From Streptomyces sp. NBC_00258 (lineage in GTDB: Bacteria; Actinomycetota; Actinomycetes; Streptomycetales; Streptomycetaceae), in the NCBI RefSeq assembly GCF_036182465.1, contig NZ_CP108081.1, forward strand, positions 2,542,001 to 2,606,000: a stretch of 64,000 bases of DNA, in the 5' to 3' direction. This document shows, one piece after another, positions 8,492 through 16,984 of the stretch (positions are counted from its first letter, which is position 1; every line of letters begins with the position of its first letter). The notes beneath the pieces were generated by a model. The model was not told where the DNA came from and made no database searches. It saw only the letters and a list, made by a program, of their open reading frames with translations. The translations under genes and the position numbers were made by a program.

Positions 8492-10555
8492 TCATGATTC
8501 CTCCTGGAGCACCTTCACGTCCCACGCCCCGAGCGGGACCGCCTCGTCCGGCGCGTACGACGTCCCCGTGAGCGCGTCGCGTACCGGCGTCGGCAGTGCG
8601 ACCTCCACCGGTTCCCACGACCAGTTGTGCAGGAACCGGACCCGGCGGCCGTCGCGCGCGGTCGCCCTCGTCGACGTGACGCTCGGGTGGGACGCACTCA
8701 CGAGGTCCGCCGGGGCGGCCCAGCGGAGGAGGGTGCTGGCGAATTCCGGGTCGGGCACGGTGCCGACGTAGGTGACGCGTCCGGCGCCGTGCACATGGGT
8801 CGTGGCCGCGGGCCAGCGGCCGAAGTGCGGGTGGTCGTACGTTGCCAGGGTGTCCGCTCCCCTGGGACGCAGGCCGTCCACCCAGTGGAGGGCACGGGCC
8901 TCCCCGGACAATGGAAGGGAGTCCGTGCCGTGGACGACGAGTCCGGTGCCCAGATTGCTGAACTCGTCGTACGTGACGCCGGCGGCCTCGGCCAGCCGGG
9001 CGGGCTGTTCCTCCGTACGGGCCCGCGCCTCGTGGTCCGCGTACGCCGTGCGCGGGCCCAGGACCAGATGGCCGCCGGCCTCGGCGTAGGCGAGGAGGCG
9101 GTCGAGGGTCGTGTCGTCGGCCGCGTAGAAGGCGGGGGCGACGAGTACCGGCGGCAGGTCGGTGCCGTCCAGCTGGCCCGGGTGTACGAGCCTGCTCTGC
9201 AGTCCCGCGTCGAAGGCGCCGCGGTAGAAGGCGTCGAAGACGGTCTGGTACGAGCGCCGGTCCGGCCCCCCGTCGGGCGCGGCCAGCGGGGGCTGCGCCT
9301 GGAGCGCCCACTTGCTGGGGCTGGAGTAGAGGAACGCCACGTCGGCGTCCGGGGTGAGTGACGACACGAGGTCGCCCGCGGTCTCCAACTCGGCTCCCAG
9401 CGCGGCCAGTTCGCGGTACACCCGGCCGGGTCGCCCGTTGTGCGGCAGCACTCCGCCCCAGTAGGTCTCGGTGCCGAAGTGCAGGGTGTGCCAGTGCCAG
9501 TACTCGATCATCGAGGCGCCCCGCGATATCAGCGCCCAGGCGGCCTGGCGCCACTGCCCGTCGTACGCGGGGCGGTTGTTCCAGGGGAAGCCGATGGCCT
9601 GTGCGTCGGTCTCGGTCACCAGGAAGGGTTCCTGGCGGGAGGCGTACATGCGGTCGGCACTCTGGTACAGCGCCCAGGTGCCGTTGGTGGTCCAGCCCTG
9701 GTCCTGGCGGTTCCGGTCCGGCAGCGCGAGGGCGTCCTGCATCGTGTAGTAGGGGTTGCCGGCCGTGACGTCGAGCTTCCTGGTCAGCTCGTCGTCCTCG
9801 ACCGTGGGCCGGTCGTAGGAGATGCACGTCGTGACGAACTGGTCCGGCCGGGCGTACTCGCGCACGATGTCCGCCTGCCAGGCGATGAACTCGGTGGTGA
9901 GCCTCGCCTGGAAGCGGCGCCACGCGAGGTCGTACTGCGGCTGGGCGTTGCCGTCCGGAGTCCACAGGTCCGCCCAGGTCGACAGCCGGTGGGACCAGTA
10001 GACCAGCCCCCACTCGCGGTTGAGGGTCTCCACGTCGCCGTAGGTCTCGCGCAGATGGTCGGTGAAGCGCTGGAACACACCGTGGTTGTGGAAGAGTTCG
10101 AGGCCGGGTTCGTTGTCGACCTGGAAGCCGATCACCGCCGGGTGCGCGGCATACCGGCCGACGACCTTGCGGATGATCCGCTCTGCGTGGAAACGGAACG
10201 CCGGGTGGGTGTAGTCGACCTCCTGGCGGGCGCCCCAGGGAACGCGCTCGCCGGTGCGCCGCTCCGCCGCGATCTCCGGGTACTGCCGGGCCAGCCACGG
10301 CGGCACGGCGTAGGTGGGCGTCCCGAGGATGACGCTGATCCCCCGCTCGCCCGCCCCGTCCAGAACCGGCTGGAGCCAGTCGAGGTCGAAGCGGCCGTTC
10401 TCCGGTTCCCAGGTCGACCAGACGGACTCGCCGACCCGGATCACCGTGAAGCGGGCCTCCGCCATCAGGTCGAGGTCGTCCTTGAGCCGCTCGTACGGCT
10501 GGTACTCGTGGTAGTAGGCGGCGCCGAACAGAACCCGGCCGGGCAGCTCGAACAT
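8492..10555 (-). CDS. Beta-galactosidase, glycoside hydrolase family 42
   Basis: A 687-residue enzyme that hydrolyses terminal beta-galactosides, probably oligosaccharides brought in by the adjacent ABC importer. There is no signal peptide, so it acts in the cytoplasm. The TIM barrel spans about residues 10-390. The acid/base Glu lies in GFQVDNEPGLELF (near 150) and the nucleophile Glu in FLVTETDAQ (near 310). The family B (trimerisation) and C beta domains follow, and full length is normal. The ATG at 10555 is preceded by AAGGAG. It is the last gene of a leftward operon, 29 bases after the second permease. Confidence 0.95.
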   Translation of the reverse strand: MFELPGRVLFGAAYYHEYQPYERLKDDLDLMAEARFTVIRVGESVWSTWEPENGRFDLDWLQPVLDGAGERGISVILGTPTYAVPPWLARQYPEIAAERRTGERVPWGARQEVDYTHPAFRFHAERIIRKVVGRYAAHPAVIGFQVDNEPGLELFHNHGVFQRFTDHLRETYGDVETLNREWGLVYWSHRLSTWADLWTPDGNAQPQYDLAWRRFQARLTTEFIAWQADIVREYARPDQFVTTCISYDRPTVEDDELTRKLDVTAGNPYYTMQDALALPDRNRQDQGWTTNGTWALYQSADRMYASRQEPFLVTETDAQAIGFPWNNRPAYDGQWRQAAWALISRGASMIEYWHWHTLHFGTETYWGGVLPHNGRPGRVYRELAALGAELETAGDLVSSLTPDADVAFLYSSPSKWALQAQPPLAAPDGGPDRRSYQTVFDAFYRGAFDAGLQSRLVHPGQLDGTDLPPVLVAPAFYAADDTTLDRLLAYAEAGGHLVLGPRTAYADHEARARTEEQPARLAEAAGVTYDEFSNLGTGLVVHGTDSLPLSGEARALHWVDGLRPRGADTLATYDHPHFGRWPAATTHVHGAGRVTYVGTVPDPEFASTLLRWAAPADLVSASHPSVTSTRATARDGRRVRFLHNWSWEPVEVALPTPVRDALTGTSYAPDEAVPLGAWDVKVLQEES

Positions 10556-10584
10556 GCTTCTCCTTTACGGGACATGAGGGCGCG

Positions 10585-11460
10585 TCAGCCTTTGACGGCA
10601 CCCGTGGAAAGGCCTTCGAGGAGCTGTTTGCGCAGCAGCACGAAGAGGGCGACGGCGGGCAGGACGGCCAGCACGGCGCCGGCCATCACCAGGTCGTACT
10701 GCCGTTGCTCCGAGACGAAGAGGGTCTGCAGGCCCAGCGGCAGCGTGTACTGCGAGCTGTCGGAGACCAGGACCAGCGGCCACAGGAAGCTGTTGTAGCT
10801 CTGCAGGAAGGTCCACACGGCGAGGGCGCCGAGCGAGGGGCGCAGCAGGGGCAGCACGATCCGCCGGAAGATGCCGAACTCGCTCGCGCCGTCGATGCGG
10901 GCTGCCTCCAGGACCGAGTCGGGGACGGACTGCACGATGTACTGCTGCATCATGAAGATCCCGAAGGCGGGCGCCACCCAGGGCACGATCAGCGCGAACC
11001 ACGGACTGCCGAGCCCGGTCTTGACCAGGATCACGAACAGGGGCACGAGGATCACCGCGAACGGGATGGACAGCGAGCTGAACATCACGCCGAACAGCAG
11101 CCTCTTTCCCGCGAACCGGAACTTGGCGAAGCCGTAGCCGGCCAGCGCGCAGACGAAGACCGAGACGACGGTGGCGACGACGGCGACCACCGTGCTCATC
11201 ACGAACCACCGGGCGAAGGGCTGATCCTCGATCAGCGCACGGTAGTTGTGCAGGGTGAAGGGGTCCGGAACCAGCTTCGGCGGATACGCGAAGATGTCGC
11301 CGCGCGGCTTGAACGACCCGCTCAGCGCCCACACCAGCGGGGCGAGGAAGGCGAGCAGCAGCAGGACCAGCGTCAGGTAGAGCAGGCCGCGGCGGCTCCT
11401 CGCGCCCGCGGAAGAGCGTACGGAAGCGCGTATGGAGGTGGAGGAAGTGGTCGCGCTCAT
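10585..11460 (-). CDS. Sugar ABC importer permease (MalG type)
   Basis: A 291-residue membrane protein with six helices and the EAA loop EAARIDGASEFGIFRRIVLPLLRPSLG that docks the ATPase. The start is taken at 11460 (MSATTSSTSI), which overlaps the stop of the upstream permease by ATGA, so the two are translationally coupled. No ATPase gene is in the operon. Streptomyces carbohydrate importers commonly use a shared MsiK-type ATPase encoded elsewhere. Confidence 0.94.
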   Translation of the reverse strand: MSATTSSTSIRASVRSSAGARSRRGLLYLTLVLLLLAFLAPLVWALSGSFKPRGDIFAYPPKLVPDPFTLHNYRALIEDQPFARWFVMSTVVAVVATVVSVFVCALAGYGFAKFRFAGKRLLFGVMFSSLSIPFAVILVPLFVILVKTGLGSPWFALIVPWVAPAFGIFMMQQYIVQSVPDSVLEAARIDGASEFGIFRRIVLPLLRPSLGALAVWTFLQSYNSFLWPLVLVSDSSQYTLPLGLQTLFVSEQRQYDLVMAGAVLAVLPAVALFVLLRKQLLEGLSTGAVKG

Positions 11461-12398
11461 GAGGTCGCCCTCCCGATGCCGAGCAGACGGTTGAAGAGCT
11501 GGCTGAGCCCGAAGACGAGGACGAACAGCACGACGGCCGCGGCGGCCGCGTACCCGAACTGCTGGCGCTGGAAGGCCGCCCGGTAGATGAACATCGTCAC
11601 CGACAGGGTGCTCTCGGCCGGTCCGCCGCCGGTCAGCAGATACGGCTCCTCGAAGATCTGCGCGGCGCCTATGAAGGAGGTCACGACCACGAACGCGGTC
11701 ACCGGTTTCAGCGCCGGGAGCGTGACCGTGGTGAAGGTCCGGACGCGTCCGGCGCCGTCGAGGGCGGCCGCCTCGTACAACTCCTTCGGTACGGCCTGGA
11801 GTCCGGCGAGGAAGAAGACGGTGAGGTAGCCGGTCCAGCGCCACAGCATCACGAGCCCGATGCTCACCTTGGCCAGGTCCGGATCGCCGAGCCAGTCGAC
11901 ACCTCCGGTGCCGAACAGGGCACGCAGGACTGAGTTCAGCAGCCCGAACTGCCGGTCGAAGATCAGCCCGAAGATGAGCGCCACGATGATCGGCGAGACG
12001 ACGATCGGCACGAAATAGGCGGTGCGCCACAGGTCGCGCACCCGCAGGCCACGGGTGTTGAGGGCCTGAGCGATCAGCAGCGCGAGCGGTACGACGACGA
12101 AGACCGCGATCATCACGAAGACGCCTGTGTTGCCCAGGGCCCGGTGGAAGCTGACGTCGGTGGCGAGGAGACGGTAGTTCCGCAGCCCCACCCAGCGCGG
12201 AGTACCGAGGCCCACCCACTCGGTGAGACTCAGCCAGAGCGACACCAGGACGGGCACCAGCATGAAGAGCACGTAGAGGACGTAGAAGGGGGCGATGAAG
12301 AGGTAGGGGGCGCGGGATTGCTTGAGACGGGGAGCGGTTCGGCGCGCCCCCGTGCGTTTGCGAGCACTGCTGGCCGGATCGGCGATGGCGGTGGTCAT
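11457..12398 (-). CDS. Sugar ABC importer permease (MalF type)
   Basis: A 313-residue partner permease with the EAA loop ELYEAAALDGAGRVRTFTTVTLPALKP. The basic N-terminus (SSARKRTGARRTAPRLKQ) precedes the first helix YLFIAPFYVLYVLFMLVPVLV. The start at 12398 (MTTAIADP) has AGGAGAG upstream; the longer in-frame extension would read through the dispersed repeat. It forms the pore with the MalG-type partner and takes substrate from the binding protein encoded next upstream. Confidence 0.94.
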   Translation of the reverse strand: MTTAIADPASSARKRTGARRTAPRLKQSRAPYLFIAPFYVLYVLFMLVPVLVSLWLSLTEWVGLGTPRWVGLRNYRLLATDVSFHRALGNTGVFVMIAVFVVVPLALLIAQALNTRGLRVRDLWRTAYFVPIVVSPIIVALIFGLIFDRQFGLLNSVLRALFGTGGVDWLGDPDLAKVSIGLVMLWRWTGYLTVFFLAGLQAVPKELYEAAALDGAGRVRTFTTVTLPALKPVTAFVVVTSFIGAAQIFEEPYLLTGGGPAESTLSVTMFIYRAAFQRQQFGYAAAAAVVLFVLVFGLSQLFNRLLGIGRATS

Positions 12399-12456
12399 GG
12401 ACAACTCTCCTGGCCGTACTGCTGAATTCCGGATGCGTGAGGCGCGTCCCTTCTCC

Positions 12457-12530
12457 AGGGGCGCGGGGCTGTTCCGATGTGCGGCTCCGCCGCGTGGGCG
12501 CGACCGGCCACGGCCGGCCCGCAGCCAACC
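12457..12530. repeat. Streptomyces GC-rich intergenic repeat, long form
   Basis: The segment runs from AGGGGCGCGGGG through GCGCGACCGGCCACGG to CGGCCCGCAGCC. It matches the repeat at 26708 except for an extra central part (CGGCTCCGCCGCGTGG). Motifs of this kind are scattered between genes in Streptomyces. Here it sits inside the operon, between the binding-protein stop (12544) and the first permease start (12398), where it may form a stabilising or attenuating hairpin. Confidence 0.7.
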
Positions 12531-12543
12531 GGGCGGGAGACCC

Positions 12544-13884
12544 TCAACGGCCCGCCTGATCTCGGAACTCCTCCGCGGTCCGCCGCAACGCCTGCCGCGG
12601 ACTGACGTCTCCGCGATAGGCCCGCAACAGATTCCCGGCGAGCACGTCGAAGAGAATCGACTGGTCGGGACTCGTGTGCTGCGGAGGCACATCCGGCAGC
12701 AGGTCCCGATAGAGACCGAACAGCCGCTGCCCGCCACAGAAGTCGTCCTTCAGACCTCTGAGTTGCGGATCCTCGAACACGGAACGCCGGGTAGGCAGAT
12801 AACCCGTCTCGATGAACCGCCGGACCTGACCCTCGTGCGTGAGCCAGGTGTTGAGAAGGAAGTCCGTGGCGGCCCGCGTGTTGGCCTTGTCCTTGATGAC
12901 TCCGAAGCCGGTGCCACCGAGCGCCGCCGTCGTCCCGCCGCCCTCGGCGAACCGCGGCATCGCTCGGACCCGCCACTTCCCCTTCTGCTCGGGCACGTTG
13001 GGCACGAGGCCGTAGCTCTTGTACCAGATGGCCATGGGCAGTCCGATGACCCTGCCCTGTTTCAGAGCGGTCTGCATCGCGGCGCCGTAGTAGTCGGAGA
13101 TGTCGATGACGAAGCCGCTGCGCAGCCCCTCGCACAGGAAGCCCAGCACTTCCTCCGCCTCGGCCGAGTCGAGCACCAGTTGCTGGTCTGCGTCGAAGAA
13201 GGCGCCGCCGCGCTGATAGAGCAGCATCTGGAAGGACTGCACGATCTGTGCCGTGTCGCTGCCGTTGGTGCTGACGACGCACAGCGAGGCGTTGTGGTCC
13301 TTGTTGACGCGGGCGCCGAGTTCGGCGAACTCCTCCCAGGTCGGGGTGTCCTTGGCCAGCCCGTACTTCGTGAACAGGTCGTCGCGGTAGTAGTAGACGA
13401 CCATGGGGGTGTCCGAGTCGAGGGCGTAGACCCGGCCGTCCTTGCGGTAGGGGGCGGTGCGGGCGGGCAGCAGGTCGTCCTTCAGACCTGGCACGGCGGC
13501 GATGTCGGGGGTGAAGTCGTGCAGCAGCCGCTCGGAGATGTCGCCGCGCAGCATGCGCGGGAAGCTGCCGATCTCGAAGCCCGCCATGTCCGGTGTGCCG
13601 CGTCCGGCGACGGCCTGGGCGAGCAGCTTGGTGACTATGTCGGCGGGTCCGGCGCGGGTGACCGTCAGGTGGTAGCGGAAGTCGGCGAGCCGGTCGGCCT
13701 CCGGGATGCCCTTGCGGAAGAAGGCCTCGTATCCCGGGTCGTGGGTCCACAGGGCGAGGTCCACGTCTCCTGAGGTGCGAGCGGTGGTGCTGTCACGGCC
13801 GCAGGCGGCGAGCGCGGCGGCCGTGCCTAGGCCGAGGGCGCCACGCAGCAGGGTGCGGCGCGGCATGGGCGGTGGGGTGTACAC
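12544..13884 (-). CDS. Sugar ABC importer solute-binding lipoprotein
   Basis: A 446-residue extracytoplasmic binding protein of the family-1 (maltose-type) fold. It has a twin-arginine-like leader PRRTLLRGALGLGTAAALAAC; the lipobox LAAC gives lipid attachment at that Cys. I chose the GTG at 13884 because GAGGAG lies 6 bases upstream; the next ATG (13866) is also possible. It heads the transport part of the operon downstream of the LacI gene. The likely ligand is a galactoside, judging from the GH42 enzyme in the same unit. That is inference. Confidence 0.92.
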   Translation of the reverse strand: MYTPPPMPRRTLLRGALGLGTAAALAACGRDSTTARTSGDVDLALWTHDPGYEAFFRKGIPEADRLADFRYHLTVTRAGPADIVTKLLAQAVAGRGTPDMAGFEIGSFPRMLRGDISERLLHDFTPDIAAVPGLKDDLLPARTAPYRKDGRVYALDSDTPMVVYYYRDDLFTKYGLAKDTPTWEEFAELGARVNKDHNASLCVVSTNGSDTAQIVQSFQMLLYQRGGAFFDADQQLVLDSAEAEEVLGFLCEGLRSGFVIDISDYYGAAMQTALKQGRVIGLPMAIWYKSYGLVPNVPEQKGKWRVRAMPRFAEGGGTTAALGGTGFGVIKDKANTRAATDFLLNTWLTHEGQVRRFIETGYLPTRRSVFEDPQLRGLKDDFCGGQRLFGLYRDLLPDVPPQHTSPDQSILFDVLAGNLLRAYRGDVSPRQALRRTAEEFRDQAGR

Positions 13885-14026
13885 ACGTGACTCCTCACGT
13901 GGTGCGGCTACGGGGTGCGCGTGCGACGGACGTCCCGGTCCGGGCATGCGCGGGCAGGGCGGATCCGGCCGACGGCGAGGTCGGCCGTCCCGCCGACGGT
14001 TCGGCGGTTCGGGCGGGTGGGGTCGA

Positions 14027-14120
14027 TCAGCGGGCGGGCGGTGCGACGAGGTCGGTCAGCCGGTCGGCGGACCGAGTGGTGCGACGAGATCGGTCAGCGG
14101 GCAGGCGGTGCGGTGGATGC
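14027..14120. repeat. Degenerate tandem copies of the lacI-type gene 3' end
   Basis: The last codons and stop of the LacI-family gene (from 14094 rightward, reading TCAGCGGGCAGGCGGTGCG) are repeated imperfectly at 14056 and 14027 in the non-coding gap, with units of 29 and 38 bases sharing GGTGCGACGAG. The duplication lies just past the stop codon. No coding role is seen. Confidence 0.6.
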
Positions 14121-15155
14121 GCGTACGGTCAACTCGACCGCGAGATCGACGGGTTCGGCCGGGTGGGACCTGCCCTCGATCATGGCGACCAGGACGTCGA
14201 CGGCGCGGGTCGCGACGGCGGCGAAGTCCTGGCGGACGGTGGTCAGCGGCGGGGAGAGATAGGGCGCGGCGGGGATGTCGTCGAAGCCGACCACACTCAC
14301 GTCGGCGGGTACGGCACGTCCGGCCTCGGCGAAGGCGCGCAAGGCGCCGAGGGCCATGTCGTCGTTGGCGGCGAACACGGCGGTCAGGTCGGGGAGTTGG
14401 GCCAGCGACCGTGCGGTCGCGTAGCCCGAGGCCGGGGTCCAGTCGCCGTCCGCGGGCAGCGGAGGTTCGGGGGCTCCGGCGGCGGCCAGCGCCTCGCGCC
14501 AGCCGCGGAGCCGGTCGCGGGCGGTCCACCAGTCCTGCGGTCCGGGGATGTGCCAGACCGTGCGGTGTCCGAGCGCGAGCAGGTGCTGTGTGGCGATCCG
14601 TGCCGCGGCGACTCCGTCGGCACGGACCACGGTGCTGGGCGCGTCGGCCAGGTGCACGCCCTCGCCGAGGCTCACCATCGGCACGTCCGCGCTCAGTCGC
14701 AGCGGCGTGCCGTCGTCGATGGGCTCCGACAGGACGATCCCGTCGACGCCCTGTTCCAGCAGGGATTCCACGGCCGCCGCGATTCCGGCGCCGCCCTGGC
14801 CCTCCAGGGTGCTGGCCACGGCGAACGAGTAGCCCACGCGCTGCATGGCCCGCTCCAGGTCGATGAGCAGGGTCGAGGGGCCGTAGAGCGCGCTGCCGAG
14901 CGAGACCACTCCGATCCGCCGGTACCTGCCCATCAGCAGGGCGCGCGCCGCGTTGTTCGGACGGTAGTCCAGTTCGCGGATGACGCCGAGCACGCGGTCG
15001 CGGACGTCGGCGCTGACGTGGGGCTCGCCGTTGACGACGCGGGACACGGTCTTCTGGGAGACACCCGCGGCACGGGCGACCTCCATCATCCCGGGTCCGC
15101 GCCGACGGCGTCCGGGACCACGGGGGGACGACGGCTCGGTGCCGGTGGTGGTCAT
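14094..15155 (-). CDS. LacI-family transcriptional regulator of the GH42/sugar ABC operon
   Basis: A 353-residue repressor. The helix-turn-helix with hinge is at about residues 22-75 (MMEVARAAGVSQKTVSRVVNGEPHVS), after a basic leader RGPGRRRRGP. The periplasmic-binding-protein-like sensor follows, with PADVSVVGFDDIPAAPYLSPPLTTVRQDF near the end. The ATG at 15155 has GAGGAGGG upstream. Two identical 14-bp palindromes just before the gene are its likely operators, controlling itself and the downstream binding protein, permeases and GH42 gene. The inducer is probably a galactose-containing sugar (inference). Confidence 0.93.
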   Translation of the reverse strand: MTTTGTEPSSPRGPGRRRRGPGMMEVARAAGVSQKTVSRVVNGEPHVSADVRDRVLGVIRELDYRPNNAARALLMGRYRRIGVVSLGSALYGPSTLLIDLERAMQRVGYSFAVASTLEGQGGAGIAAAVESLLEQGVDGIVLSEPIDDGTPLRLSADVPMVSLGEGVHLADAPSTVVRADGVAAARIATQHLLALGHRTVWHIPGPQDWWTARDRLRGWREALAAAGAPEPPLPADGDWTPASGYATARSLAQLPDLTAVFAANDDMALGALRAFAEAGRAVPADVSVVGFDDIPAAPYLSPPLTTVRQDFAAVATRAVDVLVAMIEGRSHPAEPVDLAVELTVRASTAPPAR

Positions 15156-15190
15156 GACCCTCCTCGTGCTCGTCCGGTGTGCGTCGGCTT

Positions 15191-15248
15191 TGACTACGTA
15201 GTCAATCTCGCGCGTGATGATGCGGGGATCGGGATGACTACGTAGTCA
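15191..15248. promoter_or_regulatory. Twin LacI-type operators
   Basis: The perfect palindrome TGACTACGTAGTCA occurs twice, at 15191-15204 and 15235-15248, with 44 bp between start points (about four helical turns). It lies 36-93 bases upstream of the LacI-family start. The nearer copy overlaps a TTGACT -35-like element. I saw no third copy of this palindrome while reading the intergenic regions. Confidence 0.8.
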
Positions 15249-15402
15249 GGCCAGTGTTCACAGCGCGGGCGTTCGAGTCAATACTCCGTACGGAACCAGT
15301 GCGGAGGGGGCCTGATTGACCGAGGCGGTGGAGCAGCTGGGGCGGTCGAGGAGCCGGGGCGGGGCGCTCATGAACATGGCGCCCGGGCCCGGCCCTCCGT
15401 GG

Positions 15403-16737
15403 TCAGTGGGTGGTGAGCAGTGTCTGCGGGGTGCCGCTGTGCGGCGCCTGCCTGGAGCTGCGCAGCGCGGCGATGCCGATGAAGACCATCGACGACAGGC
15501 CCGCGATCGCGAAGGCCGTGAAGCCCCAGTCGCCATAGCCCTCGGCGAGCAGCCGGCCGCCGAGCCACGGGCCGAACACGGCGCCGAAGCGGCCCATACC
15601 GGAGGTCCAGCCGACGGCGGTGGCGCGGTTGTCGGGGGTCGAACGGATCGAGACCGTCGCGTAGATCATGGTCTGGGCGCTGTTGAGGAACACGCCGGTG
15701 AGGAAGACCACGGTGAAGGTCACCGCGAGCGGCATGTGGACGCTGAGCAGGAAGACCCCGGCGGCGGTCAGCGCGAACCAGATCGACGAGATGCGCGGCG
15801 CCCCGAAGCGGTCGGCGGCCCGGCCCGCGACCAGCATGCCCACGATGCAGCCGAGGTTGAAGAGGACGACGAAGGTGAGCGCGGAGCCCAGTTCGTAGCC
15901 CTCGCTGCGCATCAGGGTGGGCAGCCAGGTGGCGACGCCGTAGACGAGCAGGAGCCCGCCGAAGGAGGCCAGCCAGTACAGCAGGGTCTGCGTCCACTCG
16001 CCGCCGCGGAACAGGCCGACCAGGGAGTTCCAGCGGTCGGCGGGGGCCTTCCTCCCGGCCGCGGCGGGCAGTTGGACCTCGAAGCGGCCGGCCAGCTCGC
16101 GGGCCTCCTCGGTACGGCCCTTGGCGACCAGGAAGCTCAACGACTCGGGCATGAACCTGGCGAGCACCGGGACGAAGAGCAGCGGGGCCACACAGACCCA
16201 GAAGGCGGCGCGCCAGCCGAGGGGCTCCACGATCCACAGGGCCACGTACGCGGAGAGGATGCCGCCGGCGTGGTGAGCGGTCATCAGCATGCCGATGGTG
16301 AGGGCGGCGCGGCCGCGTGGGGCGTAGTCGGAGACCATGCTGATCGCGGTGGGCAGCAGTCCGCCGAGGCCGACTCCGGCGAGGGTGCGGCCGAGGCCGA
16401 AGACCGCGACGCTGCCCGACATCGCGCACAGGCCGGACGCGAGCGAGAAGAGCGTGACGCAGGCGACCATCAGCTTCTTGCGGCCGATGCGGTCGGCGAC
16501 CGTACCCGCGGCCAGCGCGCCGACCAGCATGCCGAAGGTGGCGTAGCTGCCCAGGTCACCGGCCTGGTCCGGGGTGATGCCGAGGGCCTTCTCCGCCAGC
16601 ATGTGCGGCAGCACCGAGCCGTAGACGAACATGTCGAGGCCGTCGAAGAGCACGGCCAGCCAGCACAGACCGACGGCCAGTGCCGCCAGTTTGCCGCCAC
16701 GGGCGGACCGGGCGGACCGGGCGAAGGAGGAGGACAT
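15403..16737 (-). CDS. MFS aromatic-acid:H+ symporter (AAHS family)
   Basis: A 444-residue 12-helix permease. The first loop motif is GTVADRIGRKKLM and helix 1 contains FDGLDMFVYGSVLPHML, the D-G-x-D pattern of aromatic acid/H+ symporters such as PcaK and BenK. It would bring in a benzoate-like acid such as gallate or protocatechuate. Its promoter carries the same GntR-type operator as the neighbouring catabolic operon, linking uptake and degradation. It is separated from the last catabolic gene by 247 bases and has its own promoter. Confidence 0.9.
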   Translation of the reverse strand: MSSSFARSARSARGGKLAALAVGLCWLAVLFDGLDMFVYGSVLPHMLAEKALGITPDQAGDLGSYATFGMLVGALAAGTVADRIGRKKLMVACVTLFSLASGLCAMSGSVAVFGLGRTLAGVGLGGLLPTAISMVSDYAPRGRAALTIGMLMTAHHAGGILSAYVALWIVEPLGWRAAFWVCVAPLLFVPVLARFMPESLSFLVAKGRTEEARELAGRFEVQLPAAAGRKAPADRWNSLVGLFRGGEWTQTLLYWLASFGGLLLVYGVATWLPTLMRSEGYELGSALTFVVLFNLGCIVGMLVAGRAADRFGAPRISSIWFALTAAGVFLLSVHMPLAVTFTVVFLTGVFLNSAQTMIYATVSIRSTPDNRATAVGWTSGMGRFGAVFGPWLGGRLLAEGYGDWGFTAFAIAGLSSMVFIGIAALRSSRQAPHSGTPQTLLTTH

Positions 16738-16839
16738 CGTTGTTTCCTCTCGTCCAGGAGTCGTATCCCTGAAGGGGATCGGGGAGGCGGGGAGCGCGCG
16801 GCGCGAGCGGTTCGTGCGGCTGGCCCCGTGATGCGCATG

Positions 16840-16883
16840 ACGCTAGAAATCCACCCCATGATTGTCAACATTTTCGTCAACAA
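16840..16883 (-). promoter_or_regulatory. Promoter with two GntR-type operators (transporter gene)
   Basis: Leftward -35 TTGACA (16868-16863), 17-bp spacer, -10 TAGCGT (16845-16840). The -35 lies in TTGTCAACAT (16862-16871), and a second site TCGTCAACAA (16874-16883) is 12 bases away. The second fits the FadR-subfamily consensus TNGTNNACNA exactly and the first misses only the last base. Confidence 0.75.
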
Positions 16884-16984
16884 TCCCAGGAACAGTGAGG
16901 GACCTGTGAGACACCGATGAAGGACGGCCGGGCGGCACACGGCAGGGGTGTGCCGCCCTCGAAAGGGAAACGCGGATGCCGGTA

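Noticed and set aside
10585..12528. Single 647-codon frame covering both sugar permeases
   Set aside because: Only its C-terminal 291 codons are permease-like; the upstream part is the out-of-frame MalF-type gene. The two genes overlap by ATGA instead.
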